The notes below the pieces were generated by a model, which saw only the letters and a list, made by a program, of their open reading frames with translations, did not search any database and had not been told where the DNA came from. The position numbers and the translations under genes were made by a program. A stretch of 64,000 nucleotides of DNA, taken from assembly GCF_020360975.1 (NCBI RefSeq), contig NW_025408682.1, forward strand, positions 248,001 through 312,000, written 5' to 3'. This DNA is from Hirsutella rhossiliensis (Eukaryota > Ascomycota > Sordariomycetes > Hypocreales > Ophiocordycipitaceae). Positions within the stretch are counted from its first letter, which is position 1. Each line of letters opens with the position of its first letter. Positions 54,266 through 64,000 of the stretch are shown one piece after another.

Positions 54266-57135
54266 GTATAAGCTATTAACTAATAGATCTAATAAATATC
54301 TCTTTAAAGAGGGCGCTTCTTTTTTAAGGAAGTACTCCGCTACTTCTTAAATAAATAAGAAGTATTATAGCTATCTTAAAAGCGATTAAAAGCGCGATAG
54401 CTAGTAAGAAAGATAAGGTTCTTACTATACTAAGGGAGCCGTCTACGAGACTAGCTTTAACCCCTATAACCTCTATAACGTTAGTTACGGCGGCGATACT
54501 ATTAACATAGAAGCCGCTCCCTTAGCTAACTTAGGATAGTAAGCTAGAGTCTTTTTACCTCTTCCTTAGCTAGCTATAAATAAAGTTTATAACTAATAAG
54601 AAATAGGGCTTAAATAGCTATCGTAATATAGCGTAGTATTCGCTCCTTTATATGCTACTAAAGCCTTAAATATAGCGGATCTCTAGATTCTAAGATCAGG
54701 GCGGCCCTAAGGGTAGACGCGACCTATAAGACTTTTTATAATACCTTATATATACGTTCGGCAACGTATAGGAGTAGGAGAAAGTATAAGATAAGCTATA
54801 GACCCTTAAGTAAAAAGATAAATAAACCTTTAGCGAATTCCTTCTTAATTTTAAAGAGACGCTCTTATAGGTAGTAGGGACTATAGTATAGGAAGATAGC
54901 GTAAAGCTTATATAGCTATAAAATTCGATTATACTAGCCTTATAAGAGCTACTTATCCCTATAATTATACCTACTAACTATAGCAAGTATATAAGCTAGT
55001 TAATAAAGGTAGTATAGGGCTATAAGTAGACGCCGCGTTTTTAATAGCTTTATAAGTATATACTATATAGTAGCGATAGGATTACCGCCCCTTTATAAGA
55101 TAAATAACTAGCTATTAATATAAATAAGGATACCTTAATATCGGCTACCTATATAGACCGGGCTAAGCGTAGTAAGAAGACGCCGTCGATTACCCCTTAT
55201 ACCGCTTTATACTTTAAGTAGTAGGCGAAGTAAGTAATAAGTAAGGAAATCGAGAAGAAGAAAGCTAATAACCGCTACCTACGTTATAGCGTATCTATAT
55301 ACTTTATATTAAAATGCCCCTTCTTTTTAGCTAAGCGGCCTATAGCGGTTTAAGTAGCGAATATAGAACCGCTCCTTACCTTAGATAATAAGAAGGACTC
55401 TACCCCCTTAGGCCTAGAGGAAAAAGAGTAGCTCTAGAGTAAAGATAGGCTCTAGAGCCCTAATTATTAATACTAGTAAAAGAAAAGGAGGAATTATCCG
55501 CCTATATAAAAGAGGAGCCTACTTTAATATAGGTTATAATTAATAACTCTTTACCTATTACCGCCTTTATAGATAAGGGCTACTAATACTACGCTATAGT
55601 TAATAAGGCGCTTATTTAAGAGATATAAGTACTAGTAAAAAAGATTGCTTTAAGGTAAGTAAAGGGCGCCTTAAGTATAATAAAGGGTATAGTAATTAAG
55701 GGTATTATATAGCTAGCTATAGAGGTCGACGGTTACTATAAGCTTATTATAGCTTATATAATCCCTTAACTAAAGTTTCCCTTAATCCTTAGGAAACCCT
55801 AGTTATTATATATAGAGTTATACTTAGTTTTATATTAAAAGAAGCTATAGTTTAAGCCTATATAATAGTAGGTCTACTATAATAATAGTTCTATAGGTAT
55901 AGGACTAAGTATATAAGCTTTATACTTAGTATAAGAAGTCCTTACTTTTATCTTTATAAGAACTATATAATAAGTAAAGTAAGGGTAAGGCTAGGTAGTA
56001 GCTAATATAGCGGTCTATATAGTTAGCCTAGCGGATATTAATAAGGCCTTTTAGATAAAGAAGCTAAAGTCGCCTTCTAAGCTATAGTAGTAGATACTAA
56101 AGCGCTTTTATAACCTCTTACCGCTATTTAAGTCCTAGGAAGTAAATAAGCTTAACTTATATAAGCTAAGGGTAAACTATAAGATTATACTTTATACTAA
56201 TAAAAAGGGGTAGGAACTACCTATACTATTTAAACTACTATATAGTATATTATATATAGAGCTACTAGTACTAAAGAAGACGCTAAGGGACCTCTTAGAT
56301 AAGGGTTTTATTTAAGTAAGTAGCTTTAAAGTAAGAGCGCCGGTCTTATTTATATATAAACTAAAGGGCGGGATATAGTTCTATTATAACTATAGGGCTC
56401 TAAACGTAATTATAAGGCTAGACCGCTACCCTTTACCCTTAATCTTAGATATACTCTATAACCTTTTAAAGGTAATATAGTTTATAAAGCTAGATATAAA
56501 ATAAGCGTATTATAAAGTATAGATCTTAGAAGGTAATAAGTAAAAGATAGCGTTCTATATACGCTATAGCTTATTTAAGTAGCTTATAACGCTCTTTAGC
56601 CTTTTAAGAGCGCCCGCTACCTTTTAGCGTTATATTAATAATATACTTTAAGACTTCCTTAATAAGTTCGCCTTTATATATATAGATAATATCCTTATCT
56701 ATATAAGCGGCTCTTATAAGGACTATATATAGAAAGTATAGAGGGTCTTAGAGCGCCTTTAACTTTATAGGCTCTACCTCGACCTAAATAAGTATAAATT
56801 TAGGGTTAAGAGGCTTAAGTACCTAGGCTTTATTATTTATATAGGCGTAGGTATATAAGCGGATCCTATAAAGATCTAAGCGATCTAAGACTAAGTGGCC
56901 CTAACTATATAAATAGGCGTATAGAGCTTCCTTAGGTTCGCGAACTATTATAGGATATTTATTAAGAGCTTCTCTTATATTATAATACCCTTAAATAAGA
57001 TTACTAGGAAATAAACTACTTTTTATTAAAGGCCTATATAAGAAGGAGCGTTTTATACGCTTAAAGATATATTCTTATAAGCCTTAGTACTACTTTAATA
57101 AGACTTTAACCGGTCTACGTTAGTTAAAGTAAACT

Positions 57136-57140
57136 ATAGC
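57136..57140. repeat. Target site duplication ATAGC (left) of Copia-2
   Basis: Matches 63459-63463; the uninterrupted B1 sequence at 24541-24545 has a single ATAGC. Confidence 0.95.
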
Positions 57141-57626
57141 TCTCGCGAAGAGAGATGCGAGAAGTGCATGAAAATGCACGAAGGTAAAATTAGAAGTAAG
57201 GGGTCGGATAGGTAGGGCAGAGATATTTGAATCTTGCGGGGGCAGCAATTACAGTAGGGGAGTGATTATTGTATTGCCTTGATTGTCCTTCTTTCCTCTA
57301 TCTAACGCCCCTCTTTATACCCTTCTAGCATCTCAATTAATAAAGAAGATCCTGCTTAAAGAAGCCACTAATGTCCTTTCGACTACCGAGCTTTTTGCCG
57401 GTTTTTCCCCTCCTTTCCAGCCGTTGCCGGCACATCCGTCTTATCTCTCGCCACCTCCATAGGAAGCCATCGCCACTTCTACTTCCCCTTATGCCCCCAC
57501 CCTCCTTTCTGCACCTCTTTTCAGCTCCTTCTTCCTTCTTCTATACCGGGTGTTTTTCAGCTTCCTTGGTCCCTCTTGCTAAGGGATATCTCCGAGAACT
57601 GCGAAATCAGGCCACGCTTCGCGACA
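57141..57626 (-). repeat. Copia-2 3' LTR (486 bp)
   Basis: On the plus strand it starts TCTCGCGAAG and ends CTTCGCGACA, near-perfect inverted ends. The 88-codon plus frame at 57371-57637 sits mostly inside the LTR and is not a gene. Confidence 0.95.
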
Positions 57627-57636
57627 CACCCCCTTA

Positions 57637-57900
57637 GCTATGGCCTGCCCTTATAGTAAGGGCATAGCTAATACGGCTTCGGGCTAGTGAGCGTATAGAG
57701 GAGGTTCTTAGCTCTGCTCCCTTTACTCGAGGAGCAGGGCCCTTTCGGTCCCTAGGCTCTTTAGACCTACTTAAGGAAAAGGGGCCTAAAGAGGGAAAGT
57801 CCTATAAGAAAGGGGGCCTTCTTAGAAGGGAAAACCCAATCAAAATAGGGGCCCTCTAAAGGGAAAAACCTCTTCCTTTTCTTCGGCTGCAGACGTCACC
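57637..57900 (-). other. Copia-2 3' untranslated region
   Basis: Noncoding stretch between the end of pol and the polypurine tract, rich in short AGGGCC/GGCCCT-type words that could fold; no gene. Confidence 0.4.
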
Positions 57901-60900
57901 TTCTCGTACGTGCCATTAGCTCCTCTCGTAGACTCTTAAGGCGGGCCTCTAAGGACAGCTTTTCTCGAACGTCTTCTAGCCCTATTTGCTATAAAAAGAC
58001 AGCTAGCTTCTGCTTCGGCAGGGGCTTCGTAAGACCGTCGGCTTTCATCGATGCCGTTAGAACCCAACGGACGGAAATAAGTCCCCTTTAGACCTCTTAG
58101 CGTAACCAATACTAGTAGATATCGATATGCCGTAGCCGGGTCGATAGCTTGCTATTTTCCTCCGTAAGAATTCGTATAGTCTGCGTGTTATCGCATTCTA
58201 TAGCTAACGGGGACGGAATTTATAGTCGTAACGATATTAGTAGCCGGCTAAGGAAAATCGCTTCTTTTACGCTTCTAAAAGAGCTAGTAGCTCTGCCTCC
58301 GTACTAGAAGTCGTAACGGTAGCCTGCTTCGAAGCTCTCTAAGTAATAGTTCCTTTAAAATAGGATATAATATACCCTATAAGCTCTTTCTATCTAAGGA
58401 ATTGTCCGCAAAGGACGAATCGCTCGAATAGAGGAAGATTTCGGCAGCTAATTTCTTCCTTTCCTGCCCTCCTAGGCGCAGACCATATAATCTCGTTAAA
58501 TAGAGATAAAGGATTGCTCTATCTGCCGCTTCTTAATGCCTAGGGCTAGGATTCTAGTTGTGCCTAGCTAGCCGGGAGACCGTAAAAGAGATATCCGGTC
58601 TAGTAGAAATAGCTAAAAAAAGCAGGGAGCCCACCTTCTGTTGATATTAGTGTTTCTCTTGCTCCCTAGCTTAAAAGGATGGATTAGGTAAAAGCTCTTC
58701 GTCTAATATAGGCGTAGAGGGAAGCTTCTTATCGAGGGAATTAGGGAGGAATTTATAAGCGACCTTATCGATATAGGCGTCCTAGGTAAGCTAGATAGTC
58801 CGTTAGACCTATTCCTAAGGATTCGTATCCCTAGGAACTACTTTAGCTCCCCTAGCCTAGTCATCTTATACCTTTATTGCAGGCCTCGTATAGCCTCCCT
58901 AGCAGCAGCTTCTTCCTCTTTCGGGTAGGCCCAGATAATATTATCGACGTAAAAGAAGACCGTGATTTTACCCTTCTACATTATACACGGTTCCTAAGGG
59001 ACTTTCGTAAATCCTAGGGCTTCGAGGGAACCTATTAAATGCTGTTGCTAAAGAAGGGGTGATCTTCGTAGTCCGTATAGAGCTTTCCTAAGCCGTAGAA
59101 CCTTTCCTGGCTATTGGAAGCCTAGTAGAAGGCGCATGTAGACAACTTCTTCTTCCTCGAGTAGGCAGTTAATAAAGGCGTTGACTGCATCCATCTAATC
59201 GAGCTCGAGGTCGAATTCTGCTGCTATAGCCATAAGGGTCCGAAAAGACATCCCTGCTAGGGTAGTTGCCCTAGTAGGTAAATCCCCTTTTTCCTATTAA
59301 TTCCCACAGACAACTAGCCGGGCTTTGCACTTTTAAAGGAAGCCGTGTTTATTAGTCTTATAGATAAAGACCCACTTACAGCCAAGGACCTGTTTTCCTC
59401 TTGCTTTTTCCTTAAGGACCTCTTCGAAAGACCCCATCTCTTCGTGTGAGGCTAGGTGGTCTTTCTGGGCCTAGAAAAACTGGTCTCTAAAGGGGTGTCT
59501 TTCTAGCTGCTTCTGGTTTGCTGGTGGGTCCGGGAGGTCTCTTTTATGTACCTTCCTTGCTGATACTGGCTTAAAAAGCCGGCCTGCTATGAACGCTCCG
59601 TGGGAACCGTCTTCTATCGGCGTTGGGTAGAAGTCGGAAAAACGATCGAAATAGGGGAGAGGTTAGTCTTCTTTAGTATCCGTATCGGGCCCTATACCTT
59701 CCTTTGCTTCTCGAAGCAGGGACAAAAAGGCAGCCGGGTAATCCTTCGAGAGAGGTGCCTTTCCTACCCCCTTAGGGGTCGAGACGGGAAGACTAACTAA
59801 AAAAGCTGCTTCTAGATCTTCTTCTTATTCCGTAAGAGGAGGCGTAGGGAGGTAGGCGTATTCTAGCTCTACCGCTTTCCTATAGTCTCCTTCTTCGTCT
59901 AGATCATCTGATCTAGCAGCTTTCTCTTCTTCTTCTTCTTCGAAGTCGGCGTTATCCTCGACTACTTCGACGTCGGTTTCTTCTTCCGTTTCCTCGTCTA
60001 GGACTTCTTCTTAAGACTATTAGGAAGGGGGGATTTAAATCTTCTAAATTAGCTAACGTTGAGAGAGTAAAAGGGGCTATTGATCCCTCTTTCCGTTAAA
60101 GAAGCTAAATTCGTCGAAAATCACATCCCTAGTCGAAATAACCTTCCGTAGAAGAGGAATCTAGATCCGGAAGATATTCGTAGAATTATAACCAACGAGG
60201 TAACTAACAAAGGCTCTAGGATCAAGCTTTCTTTTCTTCTTCCTTTTTAGCTGTGCATCGGCAGTCATTGCGTATGCCTTACAGCCGTAGGCACGAAGGT
60301 GGGCTAGCGAGGCCCTCTTCTTCGTGAAGAGCTCGAGGGGGGATTTCTAGTCTGTTCCTTGGGTAGTCCCTCTAGGGGTCCGGTTCCGAAGGTAATAGGC
60401 GGTCTCAACGACTTCCCTCTAAAGGTCGTGTGGAAGCCTTGCAGCAAGTCTCATTGTACGGGCCCTTTCCATCACAGCACCCCCTGATCTTTCTGCCCCT
60501 CCGTTCTGGGCCTGGGTATTCGGTGCTAACGGGAGGGGTAAAATGCCCCTTTTTCGAAGCTACTTTAAGATATTTTTCGTAAATAGCTCTCCGTTAGACC
60601 GTATCTTCTTTACCTTATAGCCAAAGTGGGAATTCATCCAGTTAACGAAGTCCCGGAGGGCAGACCAGTTGTGCTTGCTTAGGTAGGTCCGTAAGAAATA
60701 GGGGAAAACCATCCCTGAAAAAGCGTCTGTGAAAAACATCACCCTAACGAAGCTTTCCTGATCCCTAGAGACGTCGGTCCAGTCGACCCAAATTTCCTCA
60801 CACGGCTGGTCCGGCCGTAACGGCGTTCGTCTGGAAATTCGTCTCCTGGTCTTTCCTTGGCCGCAGTGTTCGCATTCGACGGTCTTTGGGCCCCTTATTC

Positions 60901-62826
60901 GTACGCCTTGTTATTGACCTAGCTTATATAAAGCTAGGGGGCCCGGGTGACCAAGTCGTGCGTGCCAAAGAATGCCGTCTCCTTGGGCTGCTAGAAGAGG
61001 GTCCTTTGAACCTACCCTCCTTCGAGCAGGGAAAGCTGACTTCTCGAGAGGTTCCTTCCTAAGGATAGGTCGGAATTCGAGAACAAATTAACCGAATTTT
61101 TCCTCGATAAGCCCAATAGTCTGATTCTTCTGGACTAGCCTCGTAGGCTTAGACGTCGTATCCCAGAAGATTCCTTCCTTTCGAAGAAGGCGGAAGGAAA
61201 TCAGGCTCGTTAAAATCGAGGGCAAAAGCTACCCTTTTCTTCGAAGAATTCGTATAGATCCGTTAGGTAATTTCATCGTGAAATTCACCCTTCCGTATCC
61301 CTCTATCCGTACGGTTGATTCCCCGGCAATAAGATATTCCCTTCGTGCCTTCTTAAAGGACCGGAATCGTGAGAGTGTATTGCATATATCGAGGGAAGCA
61401 CCCGAGTTAAGGATAGCTGATTTTCGTAGGGGATAGTCGGAGGGTTCTAACGGTTGGTCTTGGCCTTGTTGATCCGTAGGGAAGACGAAGGCCGGATTTG
61501 CTATACTAACGATTTTTCCTCGAATTTGCGGCTCGAATAAGGGCAGCGGCGTTAGTTGCTATTTCTTAGCAACCCGAATCTCGTCTATCTTCTTCTACAA
61601 CGAGGGGTCCTCCTTAAGAGACTATTATACTGTTTCTCGTAGCCTCTTTAAAGGGTTGATTCCTTCGGGTCGGTTTTCCTCGAAGACCTGCCAGCAGTCT
61701 TCTAGCCGATAGGGCTTTTTGCATGCTTGGCAGGTAGGTCGATTCCTTCTCGTACGTTGTCTCTTCGAGGAATCCTCGTCCCGGTCCGGAAGGTCTGCTT
61801 AAAAAACCCCCCTTTTTACCCCTTGTTGCTGATTTTAACGAAGAGGTTCGATTTCGACTAGTTCCCTGATTTTTCGACTAACGGACTGTAAGGTCCATTG
61901 GGGGACTAGTCGGGCCGGTCTGACTGACGGGACCGGGGCCGGGCCCGGAGCAAGAGGCGGAGCCGGGGCCGGGCCTAGGGCAGCCGTTGATGACGGTGTT
62001 GATGCTCTCGAGGGAGGAGGAGCCGAAGGAGCAACAGCCGCAGCAGCAGCAGCAGCAGCGGAGCCGCAGCAACAGGGGCTGCAGCAGCTGCAGGGGCAGC
62101 AGATCGAGCCGTCTAGGTCGAGTGCTGGCCACGAAGGAATAAGACTGCTTGTTGTTGTACTCTAGCAGCCTCTTCGTCTATTTCCCGGCTAGCTTCTCGA
62201 AAGATAGTCGAGTAACCGTCACTAATAGGCTTTATTAGCAGAGATATATCCCGTAGCCACTGGCCGGAAAGAGCTTCTGAGGAAGTATTGGTTAGCTTCC
62301 TCGAGGATTTCTTCCCACTTAGCTAGCCACGAAGAAGCTAGCAGGTTCCTAGCAGAAAAGGCTCTAGGTGTGCCGTATAGGTCTTCCTAATACGGTCAGT
62401 CATATACCCTCTCGAGGGAGCTGTCGAGGTCTCGAGCTTTAAAAGCCACTGCCTAGGAGTCTCTTCCTCTCGAAGAGAGATTAGCTTTGCGGCACTAACG
62501 GATTCCGTTATTGCCGTACGAGCAGCAGTCAGCAGCTTCGTCTCGTAAAGGTATTCCTTTCGGTGACTCTCGTAGTCGCCTAAGGCAGCAGAAAAAGCTC
62601 TCTGTTATGCAGAGGTTAGCTCGGAGAAGAGGGTAGCTCCCTCTGCAAAATCCGTTGCCCTAGGACGAAGAGGGGGCTCAAGAGGGTCCTGCTTGTCAGA
62701 GAAGACCAAATTGTGGATGGTTCTGTCCACACGAGCCCGTAGCTCCTTTACCCATTTATCCCAATCTTAGGGCTCTGTAAGAATCGTCCTACGGACCGTA
62801 GGGGTGGCAGAGTCGTTTTTCGACAT
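57900..62826 (-). pseudogene. Copia-2 gag-pol (gag, protease, integrase, RT, RNase H)
   Basis: The ATG at 62826 starts MSKNDSATPTVRRTILTEP. A CAG-rich low-complexity region lies at 62035-62110. The zinc knuckle at about 61690-61735 reads CQACKKPYRLEDC (the His appears as Tyr). Protease at 61401-61430 reads LNSGASLDICN (normally LDSGA). Integrase: CEHCGQGKTRRR zinc site (60870), VMFFTDAFSGMVFPYFLRTY (60710) and VKKIRSNGELF (60595). RT: MDAVNAFINCLLEEEEVVYM (about 59180), ALYGLRRSPL and the active site FFYVDNII (58937-58953; the second Asp is Asn). RNase H: ATVTTSSTEAELLALLEA (about 58270-58330). Stops at Gln/Trp codons show RIP has inactivated it. Copia order (integrase before RT) confirms the superfamily. 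Confidence 0.85.
62035..62110. repeat. CAG/GCAGC triplet-rich tract in Copia-2 gag
   Basis: A run of CAG triplets with nearby GCAGCAGG words. On the coding strand this gives Leu/Cys/Ala-type low complexity depending on frame. Confidence 0.7.
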
Positions 62827-62961
62827 CGTTGCGGAAGAGGGGGGGCAGAAAAGTCGGTTAAAAATCGGCTTTTCTAGTAAGAGGGGTGAAATAAAGCCAC
62901 GAGGGATGCAAGAAAGGTGCCTTTTGCAGCAGCCGGAAGGTATAGGAATACTATTCCTCCC

Positions 62962-62972
62962 GGGCTCATAAC
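62962..62972 (-). promoter_or_regulatory. Copia-2 primer binding site (initiator tRNA-Met anticodon arm)
   Basis: GTTATGAGCCC on the minus strand abuts the 5' LTR. It is complementary to the anticodon-loop region (GGGCUCAUAAC) of fungal initiator tRNA-Met as known from yeast, so priming likely uses a tRNA half as in Drosophila copia. Confidence 0.65.
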
Positions 62973-63458
62973 TCTCGCGAAGAGAGATGCGAGAAGTGTA
63001 TGAAAATGCACGAAGGTAAAATTAGAAGTAAGGGGTCGGACAGGTAGGGCAGAGATATTTGAATCTTGCGGGGGCAGCAATTGCAGTAGGGGAGTGATTG
63101 TTGTATTGCCTTGATTTTCCTTCTTTCCTCTATCCAACGCCCCTCTTTATACCCTTCTAGCATCTCAATTAACAAAGAAGATCCTGCTTAAAGAAGCCAC
63201 TAATGTCCTTTCGACTACCGAGCTTTTTGCCGGTTTTTCCCCTCCTTTCCAGCCGTTGCCGGCACATCCGTCTTATCTCTCGCTACCTCTATAGGAAGCC
63301 ATCGCTACTTCTGCTTCCCCTCATGCCCCCACCCTCCTTTCTGCACCTCTTTTCAGCTCCTTCTTCCTTCTTCCACACCGGGTGTTTTTCAGCTTCCTTG
63401 GTCCCTCTTGCCAAGGGATATCTCCGAGAACTGCGAAATCAGGCCACGCTTCGCGACA
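62973..63458 (-). repeat. Copia-2 5' LTR (486 bp)
   Basis: Same length as the other LTR. It contains TATAAAGAGGGG on the minus strand near 63140-63152, a probable promoter TATA box, about 320 bp into the LTR. Confidence 0.95.
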
Positions 63459-63463
63459 ATAGC
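63459..63463. repeat. Target site duplication ATAGC (right) of Copia-2
   Basis: Pairs with 57136-57140. Confidence 0.95.
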
Positions 63464-64000
63464 GGCTAAGTACTTAAAGGAATACTCTCTTAAGAGGTAG
63501 ATAGGCGGAAGTAACTAATAGCGTTCTACTCTTATAAGCTAACCTTAGTAGAGCGGAATTACGCTATTTATAATAAGGAGATACTAGTAATTATTAGCTA
63601 CCTTAAGTAATAGTAAGTAGAGCTCTAAAGCTATAAAAGCTTTAATATTCTTATAAACTATAAGAACCTTAAGTACTTTATAACCCGCTAGCACCTCTTA
63701 AAGTAATAAGCCCGCTAAGCGGAGTATCTCTTATACTTTAACTTCTCGATTAAATACTAGCTAAGGTAAGACTTTATAGTCCTAAATACGCTTTTTTAAA
63801 GGGATTAAGACTAGCTAAAGGGAGCGAATATCGAGGCCTAGGATCTATAGCTTATCCTATAAGAAGTACTATAAACTTATATAAGAGCTTCCTTAGTAAA
63901 GGAAGGCGCGGCGCTAATAAATAAGCCTTCCCCTATACCTTTACCTTAGCCTAGCTAGGAGGGATAGACTAGCCTAGGGGCGTATATAGCGCGGGTATTC
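63464..64000 (+). mobile_element. Chromovirus B2 continued (RNase H to start of integrase region)
   Basis: Colinear with B1 24546-25082 (shared CTCTTAAGAGGTAGATAGGC and following). RNase H residues are readable but broken by TAA/TAG. It runs off the window. Confidence 0.9.

Larger units (their letters stand above)
54078..57140 (+). mobile_element. Chromovirus B2, 5' part (LTR, gag, start of pol)
   Basis: It is colinear with B1 21485-24545, including the LTR (54078-54265), gag and RT. It is more RIP-mutated than B1. It is interrupted at 57140 by Copia-2 and resumes at 63464; the 3' end is beyond the window. The RT block YIDNILIYISGS near 56690 carries the same Asp to Asn change as B1. Confidence 0.9.
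57141..63458 (-). mobile_element. Copia-2 LTR retrotransposon (6,318 bp), youngest insertion
   Basis: Full length, minus orientation, 486-bp LTRs, TSD ATAGC. Polypurine tract AAGGGGGTG precedes the 3' LTR (57627-57636). The primer site GTTATGAGCCC (62962-62972) lies directly inside the 5' LTR. RIP is moderate: CG, CA and TG are still frequent. The two LTRs differ at about 15 positions, nearly all transitions. Confidence 0.95.

Noticed and set aside
57371..57637. 88-codon ORFs in both Copia-2 LTRs (also 63203-63469)
   Set aside because: They lie mostly within the LTRs and recur simply because the LTRs are duplicated; no coding evidence.
1..64000. CRISPR array, bacterial operon or phage system
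   Set aside because: No spaced direct-repeat array, ribosome binding sites or prokaryotic gene layout; the window is clearly eukaryotic (fungal).

Overview
The window looks like a repeat compartment of a filamentous ascomycete (Pezizomycotina) genome. Three observations support this. Most of the DNA is extremely TA-rich and poor in CA/TG, as expected after repeat-induced point mutation (RIP). The few intact genes use short GT-AG introns, one with a perfect TACTAAC branch site. The transposons are the usual fungal kinds: Ty3 chromoviruses, Copia, Fot1/pogo, hAT, MULE and a PIF1-type helicase. No rRNA, convincing tRNA or CRISPR was seen.

Layout. 1-2.1 kb is a RIP-decayed MULE transposase. 2.1-5.26 kb is the only island with ordinary genes: a SnoaL-like protein on the minus strand and, divergently, a one-intron SAM-dependent methyltransferase whose stop codon touches a retrotransposon LTR. 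5.26-6.49 kb is the 3' end of chromovirus A. 6.5-13.1 kb is DNA-transposon territory with little RIP: hAT pieces, a 61-bp perfect inverted repeat, and two complete pogo-type elements (1,845 and 2,186 bp) with long TIRs and TA target duplications but frameshifted transposases. 13.1-15.1 kb is a RIP-decayed PIF1-like helicase interrupted by a 234-bp piece between 67-bp direct repeats. 15.3-20.6 kb holds hAT copies in opposite orientation, a gag-only LTR element and an unrecognised decayed frame.

20.6-31.3 kb is Copia-1, split by a complete 6,955-bp chromovirus (B1, TSD ACTAC) that carries an extra antisense reading frame in its 3' part. 31.3-54.1 kb is a nest of decayed LTR elements (F, D, E). 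It includes two exactly 1,873-bp elements (C1, C2), each with its own 5-bp TSD. The C LTRs resemble B LTRs read in the opposite direction, so C looks like a non-autonomous partner of B. 54.1-64.0 kb is a second B copy (B2), split by a younger Copia-2 (6,318 bp, TSD ATAGC, 486-bp LTRs).

How it fits together. Insertion order can be read from the nesting: B1 in Copia-1, C2 in D, B2 in E, Copia-2 in B2, pogo-1 in hAT. Most coding regions are pseudogenes, and catalytic Asp or Cys/His codons are often changed in the RIP direction (Asp to Asn, Cys or His to Tyr). Only the SnoaL-like and methyltransferase genes look functional. Their pairing suggests a specialised-metabolism or accessory role, but that is inference.
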